Below, in pieces: positions 6,771 through 15,063 of a DNA stretch of 33,799 nucleotides (position 1 is the stretch's first letter; each line of letters opens with the position of its first letter). The position numbers and the translations under genes were made by a program. The stretch covers positions 1 through 33,799 of the forward strand of contig CANJPY010000054.1 of assembly GCA_947476255.1 (NCBI GenBank), read 5' to 3'. Below the pieces are notes generated by a model that was given only the letters and a program-made list of their open reading frames with translations, ran no database searches and was not told where the DNA came from. The DNA comes from Chthoniobacteraceae bacterium (GTDB lineage Bacteria > Verrucomicrobiota > Verrucomicrobiia > Chthoniobacterales > Chthoniobacteraceae).

Positions 6771-8323
6771 GCGAGCGCATTTTCCGCTTCGACAACACAC
6801 CACCCACTCCACCTCCCGATCCAGCCTCGGACCAAACCCAATACACACTCAATTCCCGCGACAGCCCTCAAACGTTATCGTCGTTTTACTTCCGAAAAAA
6901 ACACCTCAACTTTCTCCAACAATATCCTGACGGCACCATCGTGCGCTTGAGCCGCGAAGACGTTGTCTCCGTGCTCAAGGCGGAATGCGCCTTCGACGCC
7001 CAACGCAACCTCGACCAGTTTTTCTACAACCTGCGACACTCCAATGCCGTCGATTACGACGGACCACTGCCAGGCTACCGGCTCGGCCTCCATCACAGCA
7101 ATGGCCAAGCCCTGTTTTGTTCCTCCGCTGCACAACCCGTCAAAGCGCACTCTTCGCAGCCTCCGCCCCCCGGAGGGGAATTGAATCCGGCTGTGCCGGC
7201 TTCACCCGCGCCCTCCGAAACAGGATGGCCAATCATCGCCGAACTCCTCAAACGCCTCCTTGTCACCCCCGAGTCCGGCGACCTCCAGCGGCTCACGCTT
7301 CTCGCCCATCTGAAGGTTGCGCACGCCACACTCTTGCGGTGCCTCGCCGAACCCAACGCCACCGAAACACCCACCAATGTGTCACCCACAAAACGAAACG
7401 TACGCCCCCAACAAGCAATGGCCCTCTGCGGACCCGTCGCCAGTGGCAAAACATTTCTGTTCGAACAAATCATCGCCCCCATTCTAGGCAACCGCATCGT
7501 CGATGTTTACAAAGCCTTCTGTGCGTCCTCCGAAGGTTTCACAGGCGAGCTCCTCAACGGAGAGGTCTGGAAAATCGACGACCACGCCGGCTCCACGCGC
7601 CCCGAGACCCGCCGCACATTCAGTGCAAACATCAAATCCTATCTGTTCTCGGGCAACGTGAGCATTCATCCCAAAAAACTCACCCCCATGACCTTAACTC
7701 CGTACGGCCGCCTCTTTATCATCTGCAACGATGAGGACAAGGACATGCTCATCCTTCCGGACATTACAAACGACCTGCTCGATAAAATGATCGTCCTGCG
7801 AACCCTCTCCGCCCAGTCCCCCATGCCCAGTGACACAGACGAAGAACGCGAAGCCTACCAGACCACGGTCCAGGCCGAGCTCCCCCACCTCATCGCCGCC
7901 CTCGAAGCCTGGGAAATCCCAGAATTCATGCGCGCCGCCCGCACAGGTGTCGCCAGTTACCACAACCCCGTAATTGTTCGAAAACTCGAAACCCTCCATC
8001 CCGAGGTCCTTCTCATTGAGATGATTCACCAAGCCATCGACGACGAGACTCTCATCCAGCCCCCGGAAACACTATGGCAGGGAACTGCTACCGACCTCCA
8101 CCGAACACTCACCAATTCCGCCAGCCTGTCCTTCGCCCGGTCCGCGTCCGAACTGCTATCGAGCCCCAAAGCCACAGGTATGTACCTGGGCAAAATCACG
8201 GAGGCCTCCGAACATTTCGAGCACCGCTACCAGCTCTGTGTCCGCCACGGCCCGCATCGCCGCGGCATCCGCACCTACCTCATCCACGCTACAAGCGCCC
8301 CAGCCGAGACTCCGCTGCTATGA
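6767..8323 (+). CDS. SF3/DUF5906-like replicative helicase
   Basis: A protein of 518 residues. The ATPase part shows Walker A GPVASGKTF with Lys 228, an acidic WKIDDHA strand end (Asp 271-272) as Walker B, and a Walker C/sensor-like GRLFIICNDED with Asn 321. This is the arrangement of superfamily 3 viral and plasmid helicases. The N-terminal 110 residues contain a conserved helical segment (about 35-100), followed by a linker near 131-150 that is encoded by a double-hairpin repeat (7160-7199). The start ATGA overlaps the primase stop, so primase and helicase are probably made in fixed ratio and act together. No polymerase is encoded nearby, so the element would use the host replicase. Confidence 0.8.
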   Translation: MSERIFRFDNTPPTPPPDPASDQTQYTLNSRDSPQTLSSFYFRKKHLNFLQQYPDGTIVRLSREDVVSVLKAECAFDAQRNLDQFFYNLRHSNAVDYDGPLPGYRLGLHHSNGQALFCSSAAQPVKAHSSQPPPPGGELNPAVPASPAPSETGWPIIAELLKRLLVTPESGDLQRLTLLAHLKVAHATLLRCLAEPNATETPTNVSPTKRNVRPQQAMALCGPVASGKTFLFEQIIAPILGNRIVDVYKAFCASSEGFTGELLNGEVWKIDDHAGSTRPETRRTFSANIKSYLFSGNVSIHPKKLTPMTLTPYGRLFIICNDEDKDMLILPDITNDLLDKMIVLRTLSAQSPMPSDTDEEREAYQTTVQAELPHLIAALEAWEIPEFMRAARTGVASYHNPVIVRKLETLHPEVLLIEMIHQAIDDETLIQPPETLWQGTATDLHRTLTNSASLSFARSASELLSSPKATGMYLGKITEASEHFEHRYQLCVRHGPHRRGIRTYLIHATSAPAETPLL

Positions 8324-8772
8324 CCCAGAAACTCTACACACCCGAGCAGGTGGCAGAATACCTCGGCATCTCTGTCTACACAGTATCCGGACTGATCCGC
8401 AGCAAACAACTCGGCTGCTGCCGGGTTGCCGGCGTCAAACGCATCACTGAAGGACAACTCGAACAGTACCTCAAGCTCGCAGCATCCCGTCCGCCCCGCA
8501 AACATCGTCGCCTCCCTCCGATCCCCGACGATCTCGGTCCTGTATGGCAGCAACTCTCAGACATGGCGCTTAAGCACCAACCGCTCCTCGCCCCATTCAT
8601 GGCAGAGGCCACGCTGTTAGGCATCAACAAGCAGGCGCTGACCGCCACGGTAAACGCGCACACGACAGGCGCGGCTGAAGCGCTCAACGTCAAGCCGAAC
8701 AGGCTCGCTCTGCAGAGGCACCTCCGCAACCTGTTTTGTTACAAACTCCAGCTTTGCGTAACCCGCTTATAA
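8320..8772 (+). CDS. Helix-turn-helix protein with DnaX-tail-like C-terminus
   Basis: A protein of 150 residues. Residues 1-50 are a MerR/excisionase-type HTH_17 domain: LYTPEQVAEYLGIS, TVSGLIRSKQLG and a wing KRITEGQLEQYL. After a basic linker, residues 72-150 (VWQQLSDMALKHQPLLAPF...HLRNLF) look in pattern like the C-terminal domain of the clamp-loader subunit DnaX. That resemblance is an inference and could be superficial. The start overlaps the helicase stop (ATGA). HTH_17 proteins in such elements act as excisionases, origin-binding proteins or repressors; its place at the end of the replication operon favours an origin or loader role. It is the last gene before the tRNA. Confidence 0.6.
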   Translation: MTQKLYTPEQVAEYLGISVYTVSGLIRSKQLGCCRVAGVKRITEGQLEQYLKLAASRPPRKHRRLPPIPDDLGPVWQQLSDMALKHQPLLAPFMAEATLLGINKQALTATVNAHTTGAAEALNVKPNRLALQRHLRNLFCYKLQLCVTRL

Positions 8773-8914
8773 TCAGAACGCGTCTTTTGCAAACTGCTGC
8801 GCAAGTGCGACTAGACAAGAGTCGACAAAAACACCCCGAAAAACACCCTAAAACCCACGTTTTTGACTCAAATTCGCCTAAATTCCAGAAAATAGGCGAT
8901 CCCCTTATTTCCAG

Positions 8915-8946
8915 TAAAAACATCCCTTAATCGTTGATTATAAGGG
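8915..8946 (-). terminator. Terminator of the tRNA-Ser gene
   Basis: Reading on the minus strand, 9 nt after the tRNA 3' end a hairpin forms between 8946-8936 and 8932-8924 (GATTAAGGG arm, two-base bulge, AAC loop). A run of five T follows (8920-8916). The stretch 8773-8914 contains only short A-rich repeats (AAAACACCC units around 8826-8856) and no gene. Confidence 0.6.
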
Positions 8947-8954
8947 CTAAAGAG

Positions 8955-9042
8955 CGGTGAGGGAGGGATTCGAACCCTCGGTACCTTTAAAGGGTACGGC
9001 GCTTTAGCAAAGCGCTGCTTTCGACCACTCAGCCACCTCACC
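8955..9042 (-). tRNA. tRNA-Ser(GCU)
   Basis: The minus strand folds as a class II tRNA. The acceptor arms GGTGAGG (9042-9036) and CCTCACC (8962-8956) pair, and the discriminator is G (8955), as required for serine. The anticodon stem GCGCT/AGCGC encloses TTGCTAA, giving anticodon GCT. A long variable arm (GTACCCTTTAAAGGTAC) and the TTCGAAT T-loop are present. CCA is not encoded. Its 3' end faces the accessory region, the usual side for tRNA-targeted integration, but no second copy of the 3' end is present in the window. Confidence 0.95.
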
Positions 9043-9051
9043 TCTGTGGTC

Positions 9052-9082
9052 CTATTACGAATCAACTTCGACGGCGGGTCAA
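9052..9082 (-). promoter_or_regulatory. Possible tRNA-Ser promoter
   Basis: On the minus strand, TTGACC (9082-9077) and TAATAG (9057-9052) are separated by 19 bp. The -10-like box ends 9 bp before the mature tRNA start. The match to sigma-70 boxes is good, but the spacing is slightly long. Confidence 0.45.
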
Positions 9083-9227
9083 CCGAGAAAACCGAGAAAA
9101 TAAGCGGCCTGCCAAAAGGCTTGCAACCTTACTTTCTGCGCCTCTGGTTTACACTAGATACCCCCCACCCTTGAGCAGCTTTTACGCTCATTGTAACATC
9201 AGCGCCCTCATAAGTTTCTACCGATCC

Positions 9228-10085
9228 CTAAGGTTTTTCTCCCTGCGTGAAAGCCCCCATCGCGATATCGCCGCGCGGATTCACTCTGACGGCTGAGGCG
9301 CCAGCAGGACCTTGCCTTCCCTCGCCCCCCTGCGGTCCGATTTCACCCGCAGGGCCCTGTGGTCCCTGCAAACCTGCGGGACCCGGAAGGCCTTCACGGC
9401 CAGTCTGTCCAGTCTGTCCAGTCTTGCCAAGAGGTCCCTGTGGTCCCTGTGGTCCCTGTGGTCCCGGAGGCCCAGTCAGCCCAGGACTCCCCTCAACGCT
9501 GCTCAAAATCTCCAATACCGCGTGAGAACCCTCCAGCATTTCCTTGGCCTGGAGGATAACCGCCAGCGAATTATCCGCCGCGATGAGGGCTATCCCGTTA
9601 TTGGAAACGCTTCCATCAACCCAGTCGCGGACGAGTTCAGTAACATCGAAATTCACCCACTTCAGAGAATCAGTGACTTTGGCACTGGCATAAGCCGCAC
9701 CAGTTTCCGGATTCTGGAGCAGTGCGGGCGCGATCGAATCACTCAGGAGCGACTCTTTCCAAGGTTGTTTAACCGCAAAAACCTGCATTGTACCGGGCGT
9801 CAAAACGCGATTGACGAAAACCGAGAGCGTTGCTTTTGCGACGCCTGACCACATGACTTTTGGAGGGAGAGCCGGCCCAAGTTCAAACTGCAGCCACGTT
9901 CGTTTGCGCGCATTGATCCGTCCTTCGACATAAAGGCCCCCCAAGGGGCTCATTACTGACCTGGAAAGAGCCGGAGCAGCACAAGTGCACGTATCTTGGG
10001 AAAGGACGGCCCGTGCGCCGTGCATATCGGGAGCTAAAAGTCCTGTCCCGAGAATGTAATACAATGCTTTGTCGTATAGTTTCAT
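9228..10085 (-). CDS. DNRLRE-type protein with collagen-like tail
   Basis: A protein of 285 residues. Residues 45-185 resemble the DNRLRE domain of surface proteins: an [11 protein letters not shown] opening strand, [26 protein letters not shown] and [12 protein letters not shown] in the usual order. Then follow about 22 uninterrupted Gly-X-Y triplets (about 197-262), many of them GPQ or GPA, ending in a short non-collagen tail. Such proteins often sit on cell surfaces or in appendage fibres. There is no clear signal peptide, so the export route is uncertain; the first 25 residues are only weakly hydrophobic. GAGGGGAA lies a few bases before the ATG at 10085. The triplets rest on 9-bp tandem DNA repeats (for example 9433-9465), so copy number may vary between strains. 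Confidence 0.75.
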   Translation of the reverse strand: MKLYDKALYYILGTGLLAPDMHGARAVLSQDTCTCAAPALSRSVMSPLGGLYVEGRINARKRTWLQFELGPALPPKVMWSGVAKATLSVFVNRVLTPGTMQVFAVKQPWKESLLSDSIAPALLQNPETGAAYASAKVTDSLKWVNFDVTELVRDWVDGSVSNNGIALIAADNSLAVILQAKEMLEGSHAVLEILSSVEGSPGLTGPPGPQGPQGPQGPLGKTGQTGQTGREGLPGPAGLQGPQGPAGEIGPQGGEGRQGPAGASAVRVNPRGDIAMGAFTQGEKP

Positions 10086-10571
10086 AAGTATATTCCCCTC
10101 AACTTAGTCCTTCCTGTAATGACCACCATTCACCCTGGGAGAAAGTGGTCCGAAAAAAGCTGCACAGCCATACATGCAGGTGAATTTTTTCTGCTGCAGC
10201 ACTTTGCATCGCAGAATTCCCTGGCACGTCTCTGCATCCACAATGCTTCCACTCCTGAGGCAATCCGTCACGATGCGCTACGATGCGCTACGATGCGCTA
10301 CGAACAGCGACATGTGCCGGCCACAATGTCTCCCTCCTGACTACGCAATTCGAGCCACAATGGATTTCTAGAAGTCGGCGAGAAACCACTCCGACGATGT
10401 CAATCAGGGTTTACTCCGCCCGTTTTAAAAAACAAAAGCCCTGCCCTGGCTCGCTTTCCGGAGATTTATGATATATCAACAATCGCCCAAGCGTTACGCT
10501 CCGCTCTTCAACCCAAGAGCTCGACGGATCTCGCCGTAAAATGCGAACCTCAATAAATCGGTTTCCAAAGT
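10086..10571. other. 486-bp divergent intergenic region
   Basis: No gene is supported here. It contains three exact tandem copies of the 10-mer CGATGCGCTA (10271-10300) and a short inverted pair GCTCTT...AAGAGC near 10502-10520. Both flanking genes point outwards, so two promoters should lie here, but no box pair stands out. Confidence 0.5.
10271..10303. repeat. 10-bp tandem repeat, three copies
   Basis: CGATGCGCTA is repeated three times without a change and followed by a partial copy. A 10-bp period places successive units on the same helix face, which would suit a binding site, but a slippage product is equally possible. Confidence 0.7.
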
Positions 10572-13427
10572 ATGAGTGACGTTCCATTTTTTTTGGCCTG
10601 TAAGCGATTTCGGCAAACCTCACCTGCGCTTAAGGTTTGCTCGAGGATAAAAACCGCCATCGTCTTTTTCGGAAGGCTGATTCTCGTGCTTGGAATTTGT
10701 TCCCCTGCCGCGGCTGAGTCCGGCTCCAGCCACGATTACATCCCTGATCCTTTGAGCGTACAGAGGTTTGGGAACGGATACCGTTACACGCAGAAGGGCT
10801 GGACAGTCGTGCACATTGAAGGTTCACCGTATGAGAGAGGCGTTCAGCACGGCCGTTTGCTCGCGCCGGAAATCGCAGGATATGTGCGATGCCTCTCTAG
10901 CTTTAATGGATTTAAGTCGCCGACGGATTCGTGGAATTACACACGTCAACTCACGGGCGTTCTTATGTTGAGAGGCTACCCTGAAGAACTCCTTGCAGAA
11001 ATGCAGGGCATTGCCGACGGAGCCTCTGAGGCTGGCGCGCGGGTGGATGGGCGTCGGCTGGATGTTACAGATATTGCGGCGATAAATGCGGCAAACGAGC
11101 TTGATCTCCTCAGGGATGGAATGAAAGCAACCCCCACAGGGACAGAGGGCATTCGCGCTCCGGAAGGCAGCCTTTTACGGAACGCCGCCAAACCACCAAA
11201 GCGCGCACATCCCACCCGTTGCAGCGCGTTTGCGGCAACCGGTGCTGCGACTGCAGACGGAAAGATCGTCGTGGGCCACATCACCATGTACGACCTCTAT
11301 CCTGCGGGTTTTTATAATGTCTGGCTGGAGGTAAAACCAGAGAACGGATACCGCTTCGTGATGCAGACCACTCCCGGAGGCATACACAGCGGGATGGATT
11401 TTGTGGTGAATGAAGCCGGGATTGTCTTGAGTGAAACGACCATTCAACAAACCTCTGTCACCGCTTCTGGCTACCCTCTCGCCGCGCGAATCCGCAGAGC
11501 ATCTCAGTATGGAGACAGCATAGAAAAAGCCTCGGAAATTTTATCGGAAAACGGGAACGGGCTTTGTAGCACTGAGTGGATTCTTGCGGACATCAACCGC
11601 AATGAAATCGCCCTGCTGACCCTGGGCACGAAGGAACACATTCTCCACCGCAGTAGTCGCAATGAATGGATTGGGGGCACGGAAGGATTTTATTGGAGCT
11701 GTAACAACGCAAAAGACATGGCTGTGCGGCTCGAAACCATTCCTGGAATCAAGGGAAGGCCCTCGCCCGTGGCGGTTTTTGAACCCAGCAAACGAGACGC
11801 TCTCTGGGTCCAGATGTACCACCGGCACAAAGGCCGCATTAACGAATCCTTTGCACAGGAAGTGCTAACCACCCCCGCCCTAGTATCTGCATTCAGTGTG
11901 GATGCGGTTTATACAACAACGGACCTTGCACGCAGATTTGATATTATCGCGTCCTTCGGGCCGCCAGTAGGAGGCGTGCGAAACCCATCGCTCGCGGAGA
12001 GGATGCGTTTTCCTGAAATCCGCCCCCTTGTGAGCCATCCTTGGACGAAGATTAGAGCTGATTGGCGCCCCGATTCTGGGGGCAAAAATCCAGTGCAGGC
12101 TGTGGATTTGGAGGATCCCAGAAACCCATCCCATAAAGAGCTTCCAGCGAGTCAGCCTAAAGAACCAGACCTTGAGACACAGGCGGCCTGGCACGGCACC
12201 CTTCTGCCCGCAGCGGAATCCGACATGTGGCTGCCCATAGCCTTCGCTCATTTTGAAAAAATTGTCGCCCTCGAAAATGCACTCAAAAAAAAGGCGGGGT
12301 CTAAGACGTTTGATCCAGAACACGAGGAAGAAATTGGTTTGGAACTCAATTATTACCGCTCTTTATACACACTCGGCTCCCTAGCGGGAACGGACAAGGC
12401 GCTAGACAACTTCCAAGAAAGCGTAGCGGACGAAAACTGGTACAAGATCATCCAAGGAAAGGGTGTCTTATTGCTCCACAGCCTGCGGGGTTTGCTGGGC
12501 AAGGAAGTTTTCGACCACCTGATGGATCAATTCGGAACTCGGTATGCAGGCCAACGTGTGAGTACCGAAGAATTCATGACATTTATCGAAAAAGAAACAG
12601 GGCGTCATGTTCGGAATTTTTGCAAGGGCTGGCTGAAGGAAACGGGATTAACTCAAGTGCGCCTGCTTGGCGCAACCCTGCGCAGGAGCACGCAGGGGTG
12701 GACCACGGCAGTGAAGCTGGAGAGGGATAAGGCAGGAGGCGCCCCCCTCCTACCCGTGACTCTGGAAACCGAAGACGGCGAAGAAGCGACGCGCTTGCTT
12801 GTCCTCGAGAAAAACTACGAAACACTCGAAATACAGACTCAGGGACGTCCAATACGGGTCGTTTTGGACAAATACGGAACCGCCTCATGTGCTGCCACAC
12901 ACAATCCGTTTACCATTCTGACATTTGACACTGAACTCGAGCGCACCCTGATCGTCTACGGAACAGCCGACGAGAAAACCGCGAATCAGGAAGCGGCGCG
13001 CCTCCTACAACAGTCGCTCCGGCGCCGTGAGCACAACATAAGCGTTCCGATTTTTTCCGACGCCGATATCACCGAAGAGAACTTGCGCACTCATCACATT
13101 GTCCTCATCGGTAGACCCGGATGCAATGCAGTGACGGATCGTTGGAGCAAATCCTTTCCTGTTAGATTTGGCACGGCATCGTTCGAAATCAGGAACGAAC
13201 ATTTTGCGCATCCCGATAGCGCTGTTGTCTGCGCGGCAACCAACCCCTTGAACCGTCGGTTTTCGACCGTTTGTCTAGCCGGCTTAAGCTGCGAAGGGAC
13301 AATGCGCGTGGTTCCCTCTTTTGAAGAGGAAAACTTCATCTACGCACAGGTTGTGGTATTTCCACATGGCCGCGAGGCCCAAGGGTTCACCCTGCCAGCG
13401 CCAGAGGGAATCAGAGAGCTCCGGTAA
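10572..13427 (+). CDS. Exported C45 (acyltransferase-like) hydrolase fused to M1-peptidase-like C-terminal part
   Basis: A protein of 951 residues. A hydrophobic stretch (AIVFFGRLILVLGICSPAAA, about 33-52) with an Ala-rich cleavage region suggests export. Residues 70-480 look like peptidase family C45, N-terminal nucleophile amidases related to isopenicillin acyltransferase: GSPYERGVQHGRLLAPEI near 85, the nucleophile in RCSAFAATG (Cys 217), GKIVVGHITMYD and VVNEAGIVLSETTI. In this family autoproteolysis frees the Cys. Residues 540-710 resemble the helical end of M1 metallopeptidases (KGVLLLHSLRGLLG, STEEFMTFIEKETGR, FCKGWLKETGL), but no HExxH zinc motif occurs, so that part is probably structural. 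The last 240 residues are strand-rich and of unknown function. It is transcribed alone. The start carries an unusually long N-region and could be further downstream. Confidence 0.75.
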   Translation: MSDVPFFLACKRFRQTSPALKVCSRIKTAIVFFGRLILVLGICSPAAAESGSSHDYIPDPLSVQRFGNGYRYTQKGWTVVHIEGSPYERGVQHGRLLAPEIAGYVRCLSSFNGFKSPTDSWNYTRQLTGVLMLRGYPEELLAEMQGIADGASEAGARVDGRRLDVTDIAAINAANELDLLRDGMKATPTGTEGIRAPEGSLLRNAAKPPKRAHPTRCSAFAATGAATADGKIVVGHITMYDLYPAGFYNVWLEVKPENGYRFVMQTTPGGIHSGMDFVVNEAGIVLSETTIQQTSVTASGYPLAARIRRASQYGDSIEKASEILSENGNGLCSTEWILADINRNEIALLTLGTKEHILHRSSRNEWIGGTEGFYWSCNNAKDMAVRLETIPGIKGRPSPVAVFEPSKRDALWVQMYHRHKGRINESFAQEVLTTPALVSAFSVDAVYTTTDLARRFDIIASFGPPVGGVRNPSLAERMRFPEIRPLVSHPWTKIRADWRPDSGGKNPVQAVDLEDPRNPSHKELPASQPKEPDLETQAAWHGTLLPAAESDMWLPIAFAHFEKIVALENALKKKAGSKTFDPEHEEEIGLELNYYRSLYTLGSLAGTDKALDNFQESVADENWYKIIQGKGVLLLHSLRGLLGKEVFDHLMDQFGTRYAGQRVSTEEFMTFIEKETGRHVRNFCKGWLKETGLTQVRLLGATLRRSTQGWTTAVKLERDKAGGAPLLPVTLETEDGEEATRLLVLEKNYETLEIQTQGRPIRVVLDKYGTASCAATHNPFTILTFDTELERTLIVYGTADEKTANQEAARLLQQSLRRREHNISVPIFSDADITEENLRTHHIVLIGRPGCNAVTDRWSKSFPVRFGTASFEIRNEHFAHPDSAVVCAATNPLNRRFSTVCLAGLSCEGTMRVVPSFEEENFIYAQVVVFPHGREAQGFTLPAPEGIRELR

Positions 13428-13505
13428 GTTTCTGGCGGCGGCGGAGAAGCCTCTTTTGAAGAAGACGTTTACGCGTGCACTGTGGGCCCGGCAACGAGCC
13501 CGGCA

Positions 13506-13952
13506 TCAGGCGGTCCGACAGCCTATCACTAGAATGATGTTCGCCCACAAAGATTGGTCCGCCGTTTGGATCGTGAGCACATGGTCCGGGGAGTTCACAG
13601 CATCATAAAACTCCCACTTCTGAATGGGCTCCAATGAGAGAGAGAGCTGCGCTTCCGCAAGTTCTGCACGGTACTGAGCCCACACAGGCGGTTCGCCACT
13701 CTGCGCGTAAGAGTCATCGGCTGGGATCCCCATGGTGTGCACCGCGTCCACGACAACAGCGCTCAGAATAGCCCGCAGGACTTGGGTGCAGTTCACCACC
13801 CCTGGTGAAAGCGCGAGACTGACCACCTCAGCATTCGGCCCTTTTTTGCTGGAAGCCGGATAATTACCATCGGCGATGAGTATCTTCGCATGGTGGCCGG
13901 CCCGGGCTAACACCTCAGTGATTTTGGGATGAAGCAGTTGGTGTTTTAGCAT
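13506..13952 (-). CDS. RbsD/FucU-family sugar mutarotase
   Basis: A protein of 148 residues, the family's usual length. HPKITEVLARAGHHAKILIADGNYPA carries the conserved His and the ADGN/ADAN motif, and the end shows the expected TADQSLWANIILVIG segment. These enzymes interconvert anomers of ribose or fucose (pyranase/mutarotase). It lies 23 bp after the TIM-barrel isomerase gene and probably shares its mRNA, suggesting a catabolic step on an unidentified sugar. Which sugar (RbsD versus FucU) cannot be decided. Confidence 0.8.
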   Translation of the reverse strand: MLKHQLLHPKITEVLARAGHHAKILIADGNYPASSKKGPNAEVVSLALSPGVVNCTQVLRAILSAVVVDAVHTMGIPADDSYAQSGEPPVWAQYRAELAEAQLSLSLEPIQKWEFYDAVNSPDHVLTIQTADQSLWANIILVIGCRTA

Positions 13953-13975
13953 AATAAAGAAGGAGATGGGTGCCC

Positions 13976-14791
13976 TCAGGCGGTCAGTGCTCTGAAACTC
14001 TCGATGGTACGCTGGGCCGCCGACTTGGAGTCAGGAAAGGGAAATACCTCTGCGGAGAGGTATCCGGAGTAATTGATTTTCTTTAAGGACTCGACAATTG
14101 GCAGCGCCGAAGTGTGGCCATAGCCAAGCGCGCGCCGGTTGGAATCCGCAAAGTGCAAATGCCCGAGGGAAGCCCCCAAGCCCACGAGTGTCGCGGACAG
14201 ATCTTCCTCTTCAATGTTCATGTGGAAAAGATCGGCCAGAATTCTCACCTCGCCGGCCAGGCTGCGCTCCGCCAAAAACTGGGCGGCGTCTAGTTGTCTG
14301 TTGAAAAGATTGGTTTCGTACCGATTTAACGGCTCATAAAGAAATACAACGCCAGCGGCAACGGCCGCGTTTGCGGCGTCTGAAAGGCCCTCCGTGAGCC
14401 ATTCTAGAGCTTGCTCCCTCTCGACCCCGGGCTCGACCCGCCCCTGCATGGAGCCCAAAATGGCTGGTGCACCAAGCGCACCAGCCTGCCGCACCACCGC
14501 TACGATAAATTCGCGTGCCATCCGGCGAATCTCCACCTCGGGATGGCATAAATGGAGACGGTGTTTGACCCATCCAGCACCAGTGCCAACGGCCGCCACC
14601 GGGAGATCATGGCGCTGAACAAGAGCGCCCACCGCCTTGACGTCCAGGGCACTGGGTTCGGGAGGGAAAATTTCGATACCATCGAATCCGAACGACGAGG
14701 CCTGGGCAAAAGCGTCCTCCAACCCGTCCCAAAACACAAACGGACCGCCGACTGCTTCTGGCACCAAGGATACTGTGACTGCTGATTTCAT
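13976..14791 (-). CDS. Sugar phosphate isomerase/epimerase (xylose isomerase-like TIM barrel)
   Basis: A protein of 271 residues. The barrel elements run FGFDGIEIFPP (strand 2), LPVAAVGTGAGW, ALGAPAILGSMQGR, VVFLYEPLNRYE (metal-binding Glu), VRILADLFHMNIEE (metal Asp and His), LGHLHFADSNR (His and Asp) and GYLSAEVFPFPDS (final Glu). These match the AP_endonuc_2/hydroxypyruvate-isomerase-like family, which uses a divalent metal to isomerise or epimerise sugars. It is the first gene of a two-gene minus-strand unit with the mutarotase. The substrate is unknown. Confidence 0.85.
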   Translation of the reverse strand: MKSAVTVSLVPEAVGGPFVFWDGLEDAFAQASSFGFDGIEIFPPEPSALDVKAVGALVQRHDLPVAAVGTGAGWVKHRLHLCHPEVEIRRMAREFIVAVVRQAGALGAPAILGSMQGRVEPGVEREQALEWLTEGLSDAANAAVAAGVVFLYEPLNRYETNLFNRQLDAAQFLAERSLAGEVRILADLFHMNIEEEDLSATLVGLGASLGHLHFADSNRRALGYGHTSALPIVESLKKINYSGYLSAEVFPFPDSKSAAQRTIESFRALTA

Positions 14792-15063
14792 AAAGGACTG
14801 CTAAGTTTCGCGTAAAAGGAGCGCTCCAAGCCAAGATCACATGGTTTTAAGAAATCTCGATATTGGAGTATCAGAGGGACAGGTGAAAGCATGCTCGGGG
14901 TTTCGCAAATAATGCAAGCCATCGGCAAACCCCATCGCACGGCCGAAGCTCGCGAAGGTTTACATGGAGCTGTTCCGTCTATTCCGCGCGCACGGATTCG
15001 AAGTTCGCCGCTTGGAAAGAAGAACGTTCTGTGGCAGACTCTGGCTGCTTCTGAGTATACGCC

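Noticed and set aside
8736-8930. Small plus-strand frame of 64 codons before the tRNA
   Set aside because: It overlaps the HTH gene end and runs into the tRNA terminator; no start signal or domain is seen.
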